Source: Gymnothorax reevesii (lineage: Eukaryota; Chordata; Actinopteri; Anguilliformes; Muraenidae). From it: a DNA stretch of 64,000 nucleotides. This document shows positions 10,381-24,000 of this stretch, piece after piece. Both the position numbers and the translations under genes were made by a program. Position 1 is the stretch's first letter. The number at the start of each line of letters is the position of its first letter. The stretch covers positions 69,731,501 to 69,795,500 of the forward strand of contig CM056574.1 of assembly GCA_029721435.1 (NCBI GenBank), in the 5' to 3' direction. Below the pieces are notes generated by a model that saw only the letters and a list, made by a program, of their open reading frames with translations, did no database searches and was not told where the DNA came from.

Positions 10381-13300
10381 ATCAACTTATTTAATAGTTT
10401 TATTCTCTTTTTTCAACAGATCTGTACAACCAAGAATCAAACCATTCACAGACCTAGCCAAGTCAGGCCTGTTTACGTGAAACCTCTGGGCAGAATCTCT
10501 TATACACACGGTTTAAATAATCAAAAACTAATTGTCTAGCTAAGCCAACACTTCAAACCAGTCCTACTACAGATGTGAGGGGAGTTTGTGGTGCGGGGTT
10601 GGGGGGTGGTTTGAAGGGAATAGACAAGAACAGTGATCCCTTATATTCCTTATAGTCTCCGGCATTTTACAAAAGGACAGTGAAGTGTCGTATTTACACA
10701 GAGCTGTTGGAGCCCAAGGGTCTAACCTTGTGAATCTAACAGACAGGATCGGTTCTGGGATGGGCAAGATTCCTATATTTATTTTTGTACACACAAATTT
10801 GTGATCTGGCCTGCAAGAGGCCATATTGGCTCGGTCGAATGTAGTTCAGAGATATTCATACAAAAATAAGTTCAGTATTCACAACTTTTAACAACAGGCA
10901 GTCTCCTGATCGCTGACCCGGTTTGATTTCGAACCTGACGGAACAGTTAAAACACTTCAACTATTTGTAGTAAGATCCAGATTGATTACAGTAAAAATCA
11001 GCGGTGAGGGCAGAGCCGCCTCTTCAATCATTGATCCGCTAATTATGTACCAATCACAGTGTTTTCCCATGCAAATCATCGGATGGGTTCCATGGAGTCC
11101 ACTGCCAACGTTACCCTCCGTCTAACATGGTGCGAGTTACAAAATGCTTTCAAAAAGTGGTGTAAGCATTAATAAAAACTCCCATCCTCCACAGCTGCCA
11201 AGGTAGATCCATGTCCAAGACAATTCATTTTAGTATCAGGATGGGCTCTACAAACAGGTGGAGGTAGAGTTATAAAGTTCAAACAGTTTTATGACACAGA
11301 CCCCCACGGGGGGGATGGGGGGGGGCTGTCACTTCCACAGTAATACAACTTGTCCCCTGCCCAAGCTCTGGGTTAAAGTGCTTCCCCCCCCTCCCCCCAA
11401 ATAGCACTCAACAACTTAAACTAAATTTTGCTTCATCGACATTTATAAACATCATTTCAATTTTAATTAAAATTCTCAAAGGAGTTCACAATTTAAGCAT
11501 GGTTGAGCAGTCAGTTTAAACTGAAATACTTTGCCGTTTGTGTCAGATGGAGAATCTACAGATACAGGCACACAAGACGCACCCCAAATACACAGCCTTC
11601 ATCAAATGTATGCGGCGCAGGACCGCAAGAAATGAAAAATCATCTTGGTAAATGAGATGACAGTCGGCAGCCTAGCAATTTAGGTGTTCGACTGGGATGG
11701 TGTAAGCTTGATGGTTCAAGTCCCAGTGTGGGTACCGCAAAAAAAAAGTACAGTTGTTGGGCCCTTTAGCAAAGCCCTTGCTAAGTCAAATCAACTGAAA
11801 GCACATCAAAGTGCCAATTACATAACTAAACTAGGCCTACGCTGTCGGCCGCCGACAGCAAGGAGTATGTCCCCAAAATTCGAAGCCCCCTTTATTAGAT
11901 TCTCCTTCACAAGACCTACAATATGAGGCAAATTTGAGGTCTGTGTAAGTAATTGTTCCAGAGATATGGTTAATAAACTGATTTTTTCATTATGTAGCGC
12001 CACCTGGTGGCAAACTTAGGAGTGCATACTAGCCCAAAATCTAATCGGTTCATCCTCTGTACCATATCTACCCATATGCTAAAAATGTACAGCCAAAGTT
12101 AAGTATTTTGAGAGTTATTGCGCTAATGGCAAAAATCTGCGGACGGGGTAGCGGCACCGGCACCGGGTGGGGCGAAACCATGATATCCCCAAAACTCGTA
12201 TTATGGGGATATAATTATGCAAATCAGAGAATGACATATAACTGCACCTAAAATGCAAAGGATTGAGTCCCATGGTATACCGCAAGATGGAGATTACGCT
12301 TACAAGCAATTTAAAAATAATGGAAAAGGAAGTCACTGAAATCAAAGGTGTGGTCAAACAATGTAGGCCAATCGTGCACAGCCAGCAGAATGTAACCAAT
12401 CAGCTGGCAGAGTGACAGCAGAGGCCATTCTTAGCTTTGTTTCCAAAAACCGAAGCAGTCAGCTTCAAAGCGGGTGGGTTGAGGGAAGAGATCAAGTTCC
12501 TCTGTCCAGATCCTGCCAAAGACATGACTGTTTTGGGATTGTTCAAAAACCAGCTCCTTTGGCAAACATTCTTTAAAATCATAAAACATCCATAATTTCA
12601 ATTTTCAGGAAATATACCCACTTGAACCGTATTCCAAATTTAACCAGGTAAGTACAATACCCCTCAAGAGTTTGAAAATCACTTGTTATTCAAGTAGTTC
12701 TTGCTAATTCAATACAAGGGTTTTGTATGATGTAAACTACACGAGACACAACCAAAATGTATATCAATATGCTTTATTTAGCATTTCAAGTATTTGGGGT
12801 CAAAAAGTTTTAAAGATATGAAGTTATTCATTTTAGTGATTTCTCAAATGAAATTTAATCAATGTTTTACTATAACAGGCATTCAGGATATCAATTTTAC
12901 CAAAGATATTAATCTAATTGGATTTCTACATGGAATGTTGTATCGCCCATCCGCATGTTTAAAAATGAGCGCATTTCAAATACTTTACAATCCAGTTGAT
13001 CCCACAACAGTTCCATGGGGTTTAAATCAGGCAATTACCTTGACACTACATATAAAGAAATTTATTTTCATCAGAGTCCCTGCAGAATTTGAATTCATGT
13101 TCTAGATCGTGGTCTTGCAACTACATGAAGTTAATCCATGGGAAAAAACCCGTGTGTAATTCCAAACCTTTGAGGGGTAGCATATTCCATAAAACACATT
13201 AATCAACATCCATACTCAGTCGCCAACAAGAAACATTCAGTGTTTGCTAAAAATCTGAACCGCTTACCAACTTTGCGCTTGATTTGCACAGAAACTTACT

Positions 13301-14539
13301 CCTAACCCTTTAACTTCCTCATTAAGAAAAAAGCAATATCAGAGCATTTGTTTGCTCTATCAAACGGTTGAGCAGGAAGTTAAAGGGTTAAGTATATCCG
13401 AACATGTTCTGAAGGGAAGTATACACTAATCTGCATTTCCGGACTCCCACCCTGACAATGCAGAGGGTCCGGCAAAGATCAACGGACCAAAATTGTCAGA
13501 GAAACTCAGCGGCAGCACCAGTCATGAGGACACAGGAACAGACAGGGAAAAAAAACCAATAAAAATGTGAGGGAGAAGCTTGAGAGATGAGAGCTTGCGA
13601 GTGATTGGAAGACGTGACAATAGTGGGACATGCTAATTGACTGCAGACACCGAGCACTTCTCCAGGATTTTACACATCATCATTCTCCAGCTTAACACAA
13701 TCGCAGGGCCCGCTGTCTCACTGGTCAACCACAGCTTTCCTGTTAGCCAATCTCATTTGATGCTGTTGTCCCAAGAAATAGGATAGGGATGGAAATAACT
13801 GTAGCTAATAATTTAATCCTCAGGGCACAACTTACATCCAGCAATGTTTGTACTCTTTTACCCTCAATCAGCCAAACAAAATCAATTAAAAAAAAAAACA
13901 GAATCCTGTCCTCTCAGCTCAGCGTAAATATAAAGCCCAAAAGCCACGGCAGAGGCTATCTGGGAGTAAGCACATTTGCAGCCTGCCTATAAACTAAAGC
14001 AGAAAAGAAGATGAACCGAAAACCAGTCAGCACCATGAAGAGTTTCACTTCTAAAACAGAAGTACAGGGACCTGCTGCCTCTGATCACACAGACCTTACA
14101 GATAAATTACCCAAAAAGCCAGAGAAATGTAAAGGACAGTAGGGGGCGCAAGGCTGATACCTTGGGTCACCCCACGCCCTCCCAAAATTCAGACGAGACA
14201 TCCATAATGTCTGCCCAACGACAGGTGACCACAGCCTGATAGAAACTTGAGTGCAAAATTAATTTCTGTGTACCCCACCCTGACAGAATCCCAAACACTG
14301 AAATGGGGAGGCAAATAATCCTTAATATTGAGCTGTAGCCCCCTTCCCAACAGATGTCCTGAGAGGAAGAGGAGTGAGTGATGGATGAAGGACCGCAGTG
14401 TTCTCCCATTGACCATCTGGAGCAACCTCAGAGCAGTGTGTCCAGCACAGCTCAGCCCCGTTAACTCAATGGACAAACCCCACCCCTAGAGATAAGCCTC
14501 CCGTAGGGACATCAGAGGCCCGAAGGAGACTCTGCTGGG
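10381..14539. other. downstream flank or distal 3' UTR of akap1, no gene seen
   Basis: No coding potential with recognisable conservation on either strand. The stretch contains C-rich and G-rich runs near 11,300-11,395 and a possible tRNA-like SINE at about 11,660-11,800. A block near 11,960-12,180 has the 'gcgccacctggtggc' phrase common in fish repeats. It could be a long 3' UTR ending at the AATAAA of 10,399, or intergenic sequence. Confidence 0.35.
11660..11800 (+). repeat. tRNA-like SINE remnant
   Basis: Contains a B-box-like GGTTCAAGTCCC and an A-box-like start about 45 nt upstream, then an A run and the phrase 'ttgttgggccctttagcaaa', a tail motif of many fish interspersed repeats. Degenerate, with no clear boundaries. 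Confidence 0.4.
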
Positions 14540-14956
14540 GGAACCAAAATAATTACCAACCTTTATTCAGTTACCCTAAATATTTCCTCTTAAATTTACA
14601 AGACAATGGAGCAAGTACTTTTTTTTATTTATTTTTTTTCCTCTTTTTTGAGGGGGGATATCTGACGTGGTGGGGGAGTCTGTGACCCGGTCAATAATCC
14701 TTTAGGTGAAGATCTCATGAGGGACTAAAAAGACATGAAGACTTTTCCCAAAAAAAAGAAAGTGCAAACTCAAAAAAAAAAAAAAAAAAAAAAACCTCCA
14801 AGAATGGAAAACGGTGGTGCATGTGCTTCTGCAGGGGGAAGGGCCAGGGGCGGGGCCAGTAGACTGAGAGAACAGATGCCGAAAACTCCAGTGTGCAGAG
14901 ACCAGGAGATTGAGTGGGTCAGGGAGGGTGGGGCTTCAGGGCAGGGCCAACAAGGA
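14540..14956 (-). promoter_or_regulatory. akap1: proximal 3' UTR of akap1 with candidate poly(A) signals
   Basis: AATAAA hexamers on the minus strand lie at 14,562-14,567 and in the T-rich block near 14,624-14,633, about 330-395 nt after the stop. A (T)22 homopolymer on the sense strand lies at about 14,774-14,795. Another AATAAA at 10,399-10,404 would give a 4.5-kb UTR; which one is used cannot be told from sequence. Confidence 0.4.
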
Positions 14957-15019
14957 TCAGAAGCTGTCCACCCATGAGCCAAATCCCCGCTCCGCCAGAG
15001 TGCGGTTCACTGACACCAG
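14957..15019 (-). CDS. akap1: akap1 coding exon 10 (C-terminus and stop)
   Basis: Twenty codons, [20 protein letters not shown], then TGA at 14,957-14,959. This matches the conserved ...VxINRxLxERGxxxWVDSx end of AKAP1. The acceptor TGTCCCGCAG follows an exceptionally long uninterrupted C tract on this strand (G tract at about 15,039-15,057 of the plus strand), which serves as or lies beside the polypyrimidine tract. Confidence 0.93.
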   Translation of the reverse strand: MVSVNRTLAERGFGSWVDSF

Positions 15020-18000
15020 CTGCGGGACAGGACACAGGGGGGGGGGGGGGGGGGGGGAAGAGGAAAAAAAAGTCAGAATCCAGCCTTCCTCAAAAAAATA
15101 AAAATAAAAAATTCCCCCCAACAGGAGAAACCATTGACTGTGAGACTCTACATAAATATGGACAACCGAAAAAGCCCCTCAAAAGCGAGGCCAAACATCT
15201 TGATCGCCATCTAGTGGCTGGCTGAAGTACTAGTTATAACCCCACGCCTTATGTTATGCAAAGGGACATGGGTAACACACAAAAAAAAATTAAGGTACGT
15301 GTAAAATCATTTTTTCTGAGCATGGTTTCTTACATTTTAAGTAGTTCTAACCATGCTGATGCATGTTCAAGTGTTCATTTTTTAAAAAGTTGGTTTTATG
15401 TAGTAATTTAAACCTATAAATAGCGGGAGTAAAGCCATGATTGACGACAACTTTAGGGAAGGAAGTTGCCCACTGGCTTCCATCAAAGAATTGTTTGATG
15501 CTGGAATGCAACATCGCAAATTTGAATTTGAATACATCTTTAACATCACACATGCATAAGTTGCTGGGTCCCAGTACAGCTGAGTATAATCCATGGTGAT
15601 TTTGAAAGGAAATCTAGCCAAGCACCTGGCAACTGACCTCAAGCAAGAGCATGATCCGCCAAAACGTCCAAACAGTCAGAGTCTCAACTTTTTTTCAAAC
15701 GGCCATAGGTCGTATGGCTCAGCTCAGTCAAATATCAGAATCAAATCCTAACCAGCACTCACCTCATCCCCCACCATGTTCCACATCTGAACCAGGGGAA
15801 GTCCAGTGTTATTATCATAATTCGTCACCTGCAAATGTGAGGAGATTTTTTAGAACATTTCCCCCCCCCAAAAAAAAACAAAACAAAAAAAAAAGACAAA
15901 CAGGAAACTATACCACATGCACAGATAAATAAAATAAAAATGATAATTATAATAATTAAAATCCTCACTTTATTACAAACTTCATCAGCATTACTTTAAA
16001 AGCATGATACTGCAATGTGCAAGAAAACTAAAAAAGCAACACAACAAAACAGAAAAACAAAAAATACACAACATGAGGACTTAATAAAAATCACAAAAAC
16101 AATAAAAATCAAACCATTTTAGAAGCCGGTCACTTTGAAACAGCAATTTTATTGCACATAAGTTTGACCTATTGTGAAAAGAATGGCTAGAGGCAGCAAC
16201 TGTCATGTCCTACACACCCCTCCCCACCCCACCAGGAATACTGAGAGCAGCCATAACTCGGTATTAGAACGTCATCTTGTTTCCGTGTTTCAGCGCGCGT
16301 ACATATGGAACATATAAACGCCCTTTAACCGTGACTGCATTCGGAATATAGAACGGACTCTGGTGTCTTAATGCTAACTGAGCCTCGCAAACTGTAACCC
16401 AAATCTGTGCTGCTTTACAAGCTAAACCAGCGCAGAATTTAACTAAAGGCACTCCTCGAGTGCAAACCTCCACCAAAGTAGCACAGACAATCTTGCTGAG
16501 TGAACATGGCTCTAAAGGAATTGAAGGTTCATCGCATAATTGAAATACTTTTCCCATAGCCAGGCTCATTATGTATTTTTGATATTACCCCATATATCGC
16601 CTTTGCAAAATTTGCATTGGCTGAGAGCGTAGGGGGAAAGAAATCGCTTAGCATTATGTCGCGCTGTTTCTACAAAGCCAAACTGAATACCGGGTGTGAC
16701 ATTGGTTGAATCGGTATGGCTCAGCGCTGCAGGAGGCTAGTTAAGCGCCACTGGCATAACTAAGTTGACGTGACTTAGCTAGACTGCGTGCACGCCACGC
16801 AATACTTTTTCAAAACTAATATTTAACATTAGTTTGTTATCCAGCGAGCTAACATTAGCTTGCTACTCAGTTGACTGAATTTACAAAGCGTTGCTCGTTC
16901 AGCCACGAATGTCTCACTCAGAGACTGAGTAAACAGAGCGATCCAATTAGCTCAGTGCTAACATCAATTGGGCACCAAGGGAAATAACACTTGCTTTTCA
17001 TGAAATTCCGCGATTCCGTTCTGTGATAAACAGAATGAGAAAGTTGTCAGTGGTTGTGTAAATTTTGGGTAACTTCGTCAATGCAACTTATCTGACGCAA
17101 AAACAAAGATGAAGTGGGTTTCCAGCCGGCTCTGATAACCTTGCATTTCCCATATCTGTCGTCTTTTTGGATCAGAAGGAAATCTAAATATCTGAAACCC
17201 CTCCTCAGATCTATTGGTACACCCGAAAGCACAACCACCAGTCATTTTTTTTTTTCAGTTTTCAAAACACGAAATGCAGGGACATTGAAGAATTCCTTAG
17301 AAAGTGGTATAAATTGATCAACCTGATGGATATAAAATGGATCCATTGGTCATGTGACTTTTTTTTTTTGTATACCCTATGTCGCTGCACTCAGTATAAA
17401 GGGACTCTAACCCCACCCACACACACACACTACCTGTGCTAGCAGGGCCACTCCTCTCGTGATCTCCTCCAGGGCAGCGTTGGCCTCTGCTGAAAATCTC
17501 TCCTCACCTGCACAAAGTTTAAAGACCAGGCAACTTAACAGAGTACAGCACAGTAGTGTTGGGCCCAATGATACACAGATGTAATGAGTTTAAAGAGTAA
17601 ATGAAGTAACAAGCCAATTTTTTTCCGGCTCAAAATCAATGTATAGTTGCGCGAAAGTTTGTATATCCAGGCTCATTTTTTTTTTTAAATTAAAACATGA
17701 ATGGCCAGGCAAAACACATTTCTTTTATTTCTTATTGGATTCATATCCAAATGCAGGTCATGTAGAATGGCACAATCATCAAATTAAACATGGCAATAAG
17801 GGAAAAAAAAAATTAACCCCATCCAAAAGTGTGCATACCCTTAGTTGGTAATACTGTGTATTGCCCCCTTTAGCATCAATAACAGTGCAACTATCTTTTG
17901 TGATAGTTGTCATTGAGGCCCAGAATTCTTTCATTATAATTTAGTAAATTTTTAATTTGATAGACTTTTGTAAATCCCATTGAGCAGGTGCTACCACTAA

Positions 18001-21000
18001 GGCGTGTTCAGGTTTAAGAGGTTAAGGTAAACGTTTGCTATATCGTTGTCCAGTTGGTTATATAGCCATTGCAGCAGGGTAGCAACTAAACGCAAGCACA
18101 TTGAACTAATAAATTTGTTTGCTAGATATGGTAGACTAGCAGCACCAACAGAATGTTTCTGTTGACGGGGAAAATAGTAGGTGACATTCAACCAGGCGGT
18201 CAGCTACCACTATCGTACCGCGTATCACTGTACCGATCCTGGTGATGTTCAGTAAACATTTCCCGCTTAGCGAGCCAGCTTGTCAAAAGTTTAGGCTACC
18301 ACAGCTTAACTGGGCAAGGAGGCAAAAATATAGCTAGCCAGATAGATGAACTTTATTTTGGTGTCACAAAAATACAATACAAAGGTATTTAAATACAGTG
18401 CTTGGTACAAATTACCCCCCCCCCCTTGACAAAATTAAAAGTGTTGGGGACCACTCAAAAAAAGAGTTGAGACACCAACTAAAAAAAGTCATAAAAATAT
18501 TATATAAACATATACACTATGGTACCAAGGAAGCAAAAACACAAACGGACGTTTAATAAATTGCAGCTCGTGAAAAGCAGTCTTTATTTAGGATGAGGTG
18601 GCAGGCTTTGGCATATTCATTGATGCAATGTTTACCAGATAAAATTACACACAATTTATTTGGATCAAGCTCGTTAAAATTGGCAATAGACTTTAGTCTA
18701 GTGTACAAAATAGTTCATCACGAATGTCCACATAAATGTCACAGTGTAAAAGAACATGGGCTCCTGATTCAACGGAGCAATTTTTGTATACAGTACAGTA
18801 ACGTCTATTCACTGAGGTGTTCGTATATCTACCAGTTTCCATTGCTCAAGGAGCACCTCCACATCTGAATTTAGCAAAGGCACTTCTAAGCAGTCTTGAT
18901 AATATATTTTGTACATAGGGCTTTGTCTCAAAAAGGCAGTAAGTGTGAAGTTAGCCACGTCATTTAGCTAGATTATAACTGGCTAGAACGCAATTAAATG
19001 GTTTGATATATTTTGGCTCGATTCGGCTCTAGTTGCAGCAAGAACTCAGAGCACCAGAGATAAAAGGCCTACAGTCACAATAAGTAAAAGTCCTTGGTAG
19101 AATTTTATTCCTGTCACCAGTAATTCTATATATATTCTATATATTATTTTTTTCCCCCCAATTAGCACTATAGTTGATTTTTCCACGGAAATTCATCACA
19201 ACTTCTAGGCTAACATGACTGGCATAAAATTAATCATGTAATGATTACGAAAATAGACCTGTGCACCCGGCCCCCTCCTCAGCCCCTTGCAAAATTTCGC
19301 ATTTTTCAAAATTATGTAGTGGGTGGAGTTTAGCACAGAGCTGCTGGTTTAGTTACACTAACATCATAAATTAGCAATGGAATCAATGATGTTATAAAGG
19401 GTTCAGTGTCACAATATTGCAGCGGATTCAATGAGGAAACATTGCATTGGGTTCAATGTAATGACACTGAAGAAAGTTCAATGTCACAATATTGTCATAC
19501 TTTCAATGGGCTCAATGCAACCGTTAGCATTTAAGTGCTCAATGAACATCGCACCATTGTGACAGACACATAACTACAGTGTGAAAAACTAAAGGCTGTT
19601 TCATCAGGTGGGTGAAAAAAGGAATTGTAAAAACCATACCAGGGAGAGGAGCGATGTTATCCAGCAGAACTTCAGCTCCTTGGAACGGCAAAGTTACAAA
19701 ATCCGACCTGCAAAGCAGAAATGAGGGTGAGGGGCACTACGCTGTTGCAGAGGTTATACCCGAGGAAGTCCAAGTGCAAGCTCTTGAACTATCCATACCT
19801 ATAATTGAAGCTGAATACAGCAGTCATACACACCACTGTAGTCTAACAGTATATATTTGATATTTACCAATCTATACCCTAGTGCTAAATGCAAGCGCCA
19901 CACAATTGAATTATTTAAAGAAGTTCCACTTTATTAAAGGACTTCAACAAATATTGCTCAATTCCGAAAAATGTGGCTCATATATGGCACATAAAATTAA
20001 TTTGAATAGAATTTAATCCTTAATTCACACCGTCTTAGCTTTTAAAGAAAGGGTACGTTTTCAGCACATTTAATGAAGAAAAAAGTACTGCCCTGCTGCG
20101 CTGTACAGATGGCCAGGTGATCTGTGAACTCAGTATCTCATTACGACAGGCCTGAGAGACACAATTGCTCTATTGACAACAGCGTTTCCCTTAAAATGAT
20201 ACAGGTCAGGCGGGGGTTGTGGCTGCCCACCAGGCTAACAATTTCTCCAATGTAATTTTTTTTTAAATTATGCATTCATTTTGAAAATCAATAAGCGCCA
20301 GGTAGCGGTTTCTTCAATTGTGTGTTCTTTGCTGTGCTCCCTTGTAGATTGACGTTATGCCTCATTGGCTTCAGTGAATGAAGGCCTGGAATATACTTGC
20401 TGCTCACGACGCGTGCGCTTACACATCACGGCTGCCACGCGTATTCTACGTTGTGAGCGTAGAGGTCGCTCATCTCGACGCGAGGTAACTTGCCGTGTGC
20501 ACGAGATGCAGCATTGACATGACCGCTAGAGGCGCTTGTGCGAACGAATCCATTGTGACAGTGTATGCGATATGCGGGCAATACCACCCGCCGTTTTCGC
20601 GATTTCAGGGTCCAATATGCTGCTGTCTGCCTCTAGTGGAGACCTCCAATACTATGCGTTTTGGACGTGTAATGCTGCAGCAAGTGTGTGCACTCACGAA
20701 GCACACTGACAACGCGTCAGTTCGGTCACGCAGCAAGTATATTCCAGGCCTTAAATCAAATCTGCCAATGATTTGCCAATGAAAGCATCAAAGCAGGAAG
20801 CGCAGCACTGCACAGAAATCTTTGCCTCTTTAACCACCATGGATGGAGACTTTGGAACGCCTCCATAACCTGCAAGGCTAAATTCGTCAAAATATATTTA
20901 TCAATACTAAGAAAAGGTAGTTAAGGTTAGGATTTGGCTTTTATTTGCAGCATTAATCCACACATAGCAGAATTAATATATAGACTACTTGACTTTAGTT

Positions 21001-24000
21001 GGGTAGCCAGAGGTGGCTTTGCATATATGTTCCGAGTGTAAAATATGAGTTAATGCAAATGTATATCACAGACAACCTGCTATGTCAAACTGACAGCCAC
21101 ATCGGAGTAGGTTTTCCAGAGTGTAACACTGCCCCAGAAAAAAATTCTAGGAGAAACACTAGGCAGTCAATTGTACCAAGATGAAACCTAAAATTTCCAC
21201 AGATGTCAAACATTTAGCATGAGCAAATCAGCATTGTAACCAAGACTTCTCAATGTGAAATGTAAACAGAATACATGTTAAACCTTAATGCAAATGCAGT
21301 GTTCAGGACTTCCAAATGTTCTAAAAATTTAATTTTGAATTTGGGGGTACTTAATTTTTGCTCAGGTGTCTGTGTGCGCGCGCACCACAAACTTTGTGCC
21401 TTGGAGGGCTGAGATCGTGCAGGCTTTTGTAGAAACGAAGCTTAGGACAGATAAATTTCAATAATTAGCAAGAGGAGGGGGGAATTAATTGCTGATATCA
21501 GACAGCCCAAACCTCTGAACCATCGTGGGTCTCACAGGCACTTGGGTTGAGACCTCTGATATAAAGGAAGCCTTTCAAAATTGAAGAAAGCAGAAATGTA
21601 CTTAAATATGACACTATGCAAATAACATATTCAAACAGCTACAGAATAAATGACCCGCAAAAAAAAATGCAGGATCCCCGACTTGCTTGTATCACAGTAC
21701 CAAACTAGAAAAGCACTCTGAGAGCGCAGACCTCCGCCAAGCACATTTCCCTCCATGTTGCGACTTCCACCATAGGTATTAGTCTTACATTTATTTCATC
21801 TTCATTTTTAGATTCCTTGACCATGAAAACATGGCATTTTGATTCATACTGCTACATCAATATTAGTTCCACAGCGTCTTGGCCGTTTAAAGATGTCTGT
21901 TGCATGTTTCTAGCTTCATTTGTTTTTTTTCTTATGATGCAACATTTCCCCTCATGTTGTGATTTACACATAAATATTAATCCTACATTTATTTCATCTA
22001 TTTTTTCAGATTCCCTGACCAAGAAAATGTACCATTAGCAACTGAATTCATAATGATATCAATATTAGTTCAGTAGTTATTCACGAAAATCAATTTTTCC
22101 ATAATGGTGGTTTTCTTCTGGATCTAGTTCCCTGGCTTTTGAAGATACAGTAAATCCGGTGACACCCTCCTAAATCTGCAATATCTTGGCTATATAATGG
22201 TGTTTGCCGCATGTGTGTAGCTTCATTTGTTCTCTTCCTATAATGGAAGTTCTGAAGGTCCCCTACTTTCGTATTCTGGATCATAGTATCCGGCATTATT
22301 CCATTTTCAGGATCAGTCTTTGATATATTGTAGAATATGTTCGAAACTTGTCCTGTATTTTTTTTCCAAGTGCCCTGACCATTTTCTGTGGAGTTATATG
22401 CATAAATGTTGAAAATGGCCCTATCTCCCAATGTTAAAGAATCCTTTAAAAAAATTCCTGGATCCAAACGGAGATCCGGATCACTTCCAAAATCTAATTA
22501 TTTCTTTCTTATACCAATCAGTACAATCCCTGACAATTTCATCAAAATCTGTCCATACCTTGTTATTTTGGAAACCAATAGACAAACAAACAAACAAACC
22601 CAGGCAAAAACATAACCTCCTTGGCAGAGGTAATAATACCTGGTATTACTCTAACTTCCAGGTTTTACTCAGAGCAGTCATCAAGCCAACTCATCAATCC
22701 TGCTTGATGGAAAAGCCCTCACTTTCACAGCAAGACCACTGTAGTGCTTCAGAACCACAGAAAACTACAACGCCTCAAAATAAATGCCCTAAGACGGTAA
22801 CTTCTGAGATTCCGCCACAACACACCTGATTTGCCGGAGAGTATCAATCTTTACTCTGTCATATCCGCCATAGTCCACGTAGCGTATCTCCACCTCGCTG
22901 GAGTCTTTGTAGAAGGAGATCACCTGCGCCCTCCACCAGGCACCTTCCACAGCCGGTGCTGCACAAATTACACCAACTGCACAGAGATGGAGAAGCCTGA
23001 GTGCGCGCACATACACAACACACACAAGTGTACATACAAAAACAAGCACACACAAACATTCACATGAGCGCCCACTCAAACACACACATTCATCCTTGTA
23101 CTTCTATCCTTGTAAGGACAGTACATTGACACCCATTCATTTTTTGTGTCTCTCTACAGCCTTTCCCAAATACTAACAATAAGCAACGCATGCGTAACCT
23201 AAACCCTTACCCCAACCTTAACCTATTCCTAAATCTAACCATACCCATAATCTTAACTATAGTCACAATTTGCTGTTGTAGTTGTGATAACATGAGAAAA
23301 TGTCCTTACTTTCCAAAAATGTCCCCAGTCTGAAGAAGAAAATTATTTTTCTAGTTCTCATTATGTAGCAAGTACAAAAACAGACACACACAAGGGCGTA
23401 CACACATATATTAGCACAAACACTGACACAGAGACACACAAACACCCTGAGGGCAGACACTAATGCGCATGGATAAATGCACACCAAATACACAAACATG
23501 CAACAAAAACCGATGCGCTCACAAGCAAATTACAATTCCCACTGAAATATAGACCCGCAGGCATACACTTGGAAGCACACGCTAAGAAACCAGAAAATAC
23601 ATAAACACCAACATACATGCGTGCACACTCACCCCCCATCCACTCACACATAACTGCCTGTACAAACTCAGAAAACATAGGCACTTTCCAGCATGCAAGC
23701 ACACTGCAGGAGTGAAAGACAAGCTGCAGCATGAGCTGTATGTCCCAAAAAAAAATCCTCCCTGAATCCTGAGCATTGCGTATGAAAACAAAGACAAGCA
23801 TGCCCATAAACATTCCGCTTACACACAGACGCAAGCACAGAGACGCACCTTCAGCAGGCGATGGTAAGGCGGGGGTGCCCGGTTGGGAGTAGCAAAGGAA
23901 CATCTGTTGGTCAAGGCTGCGGAGAGCGTGGTAAGTGGGGTGTGTGTGCTGCTGCACGAAAACATGGCCCGCCGACACGATGTTCACCACGATTACCTCC

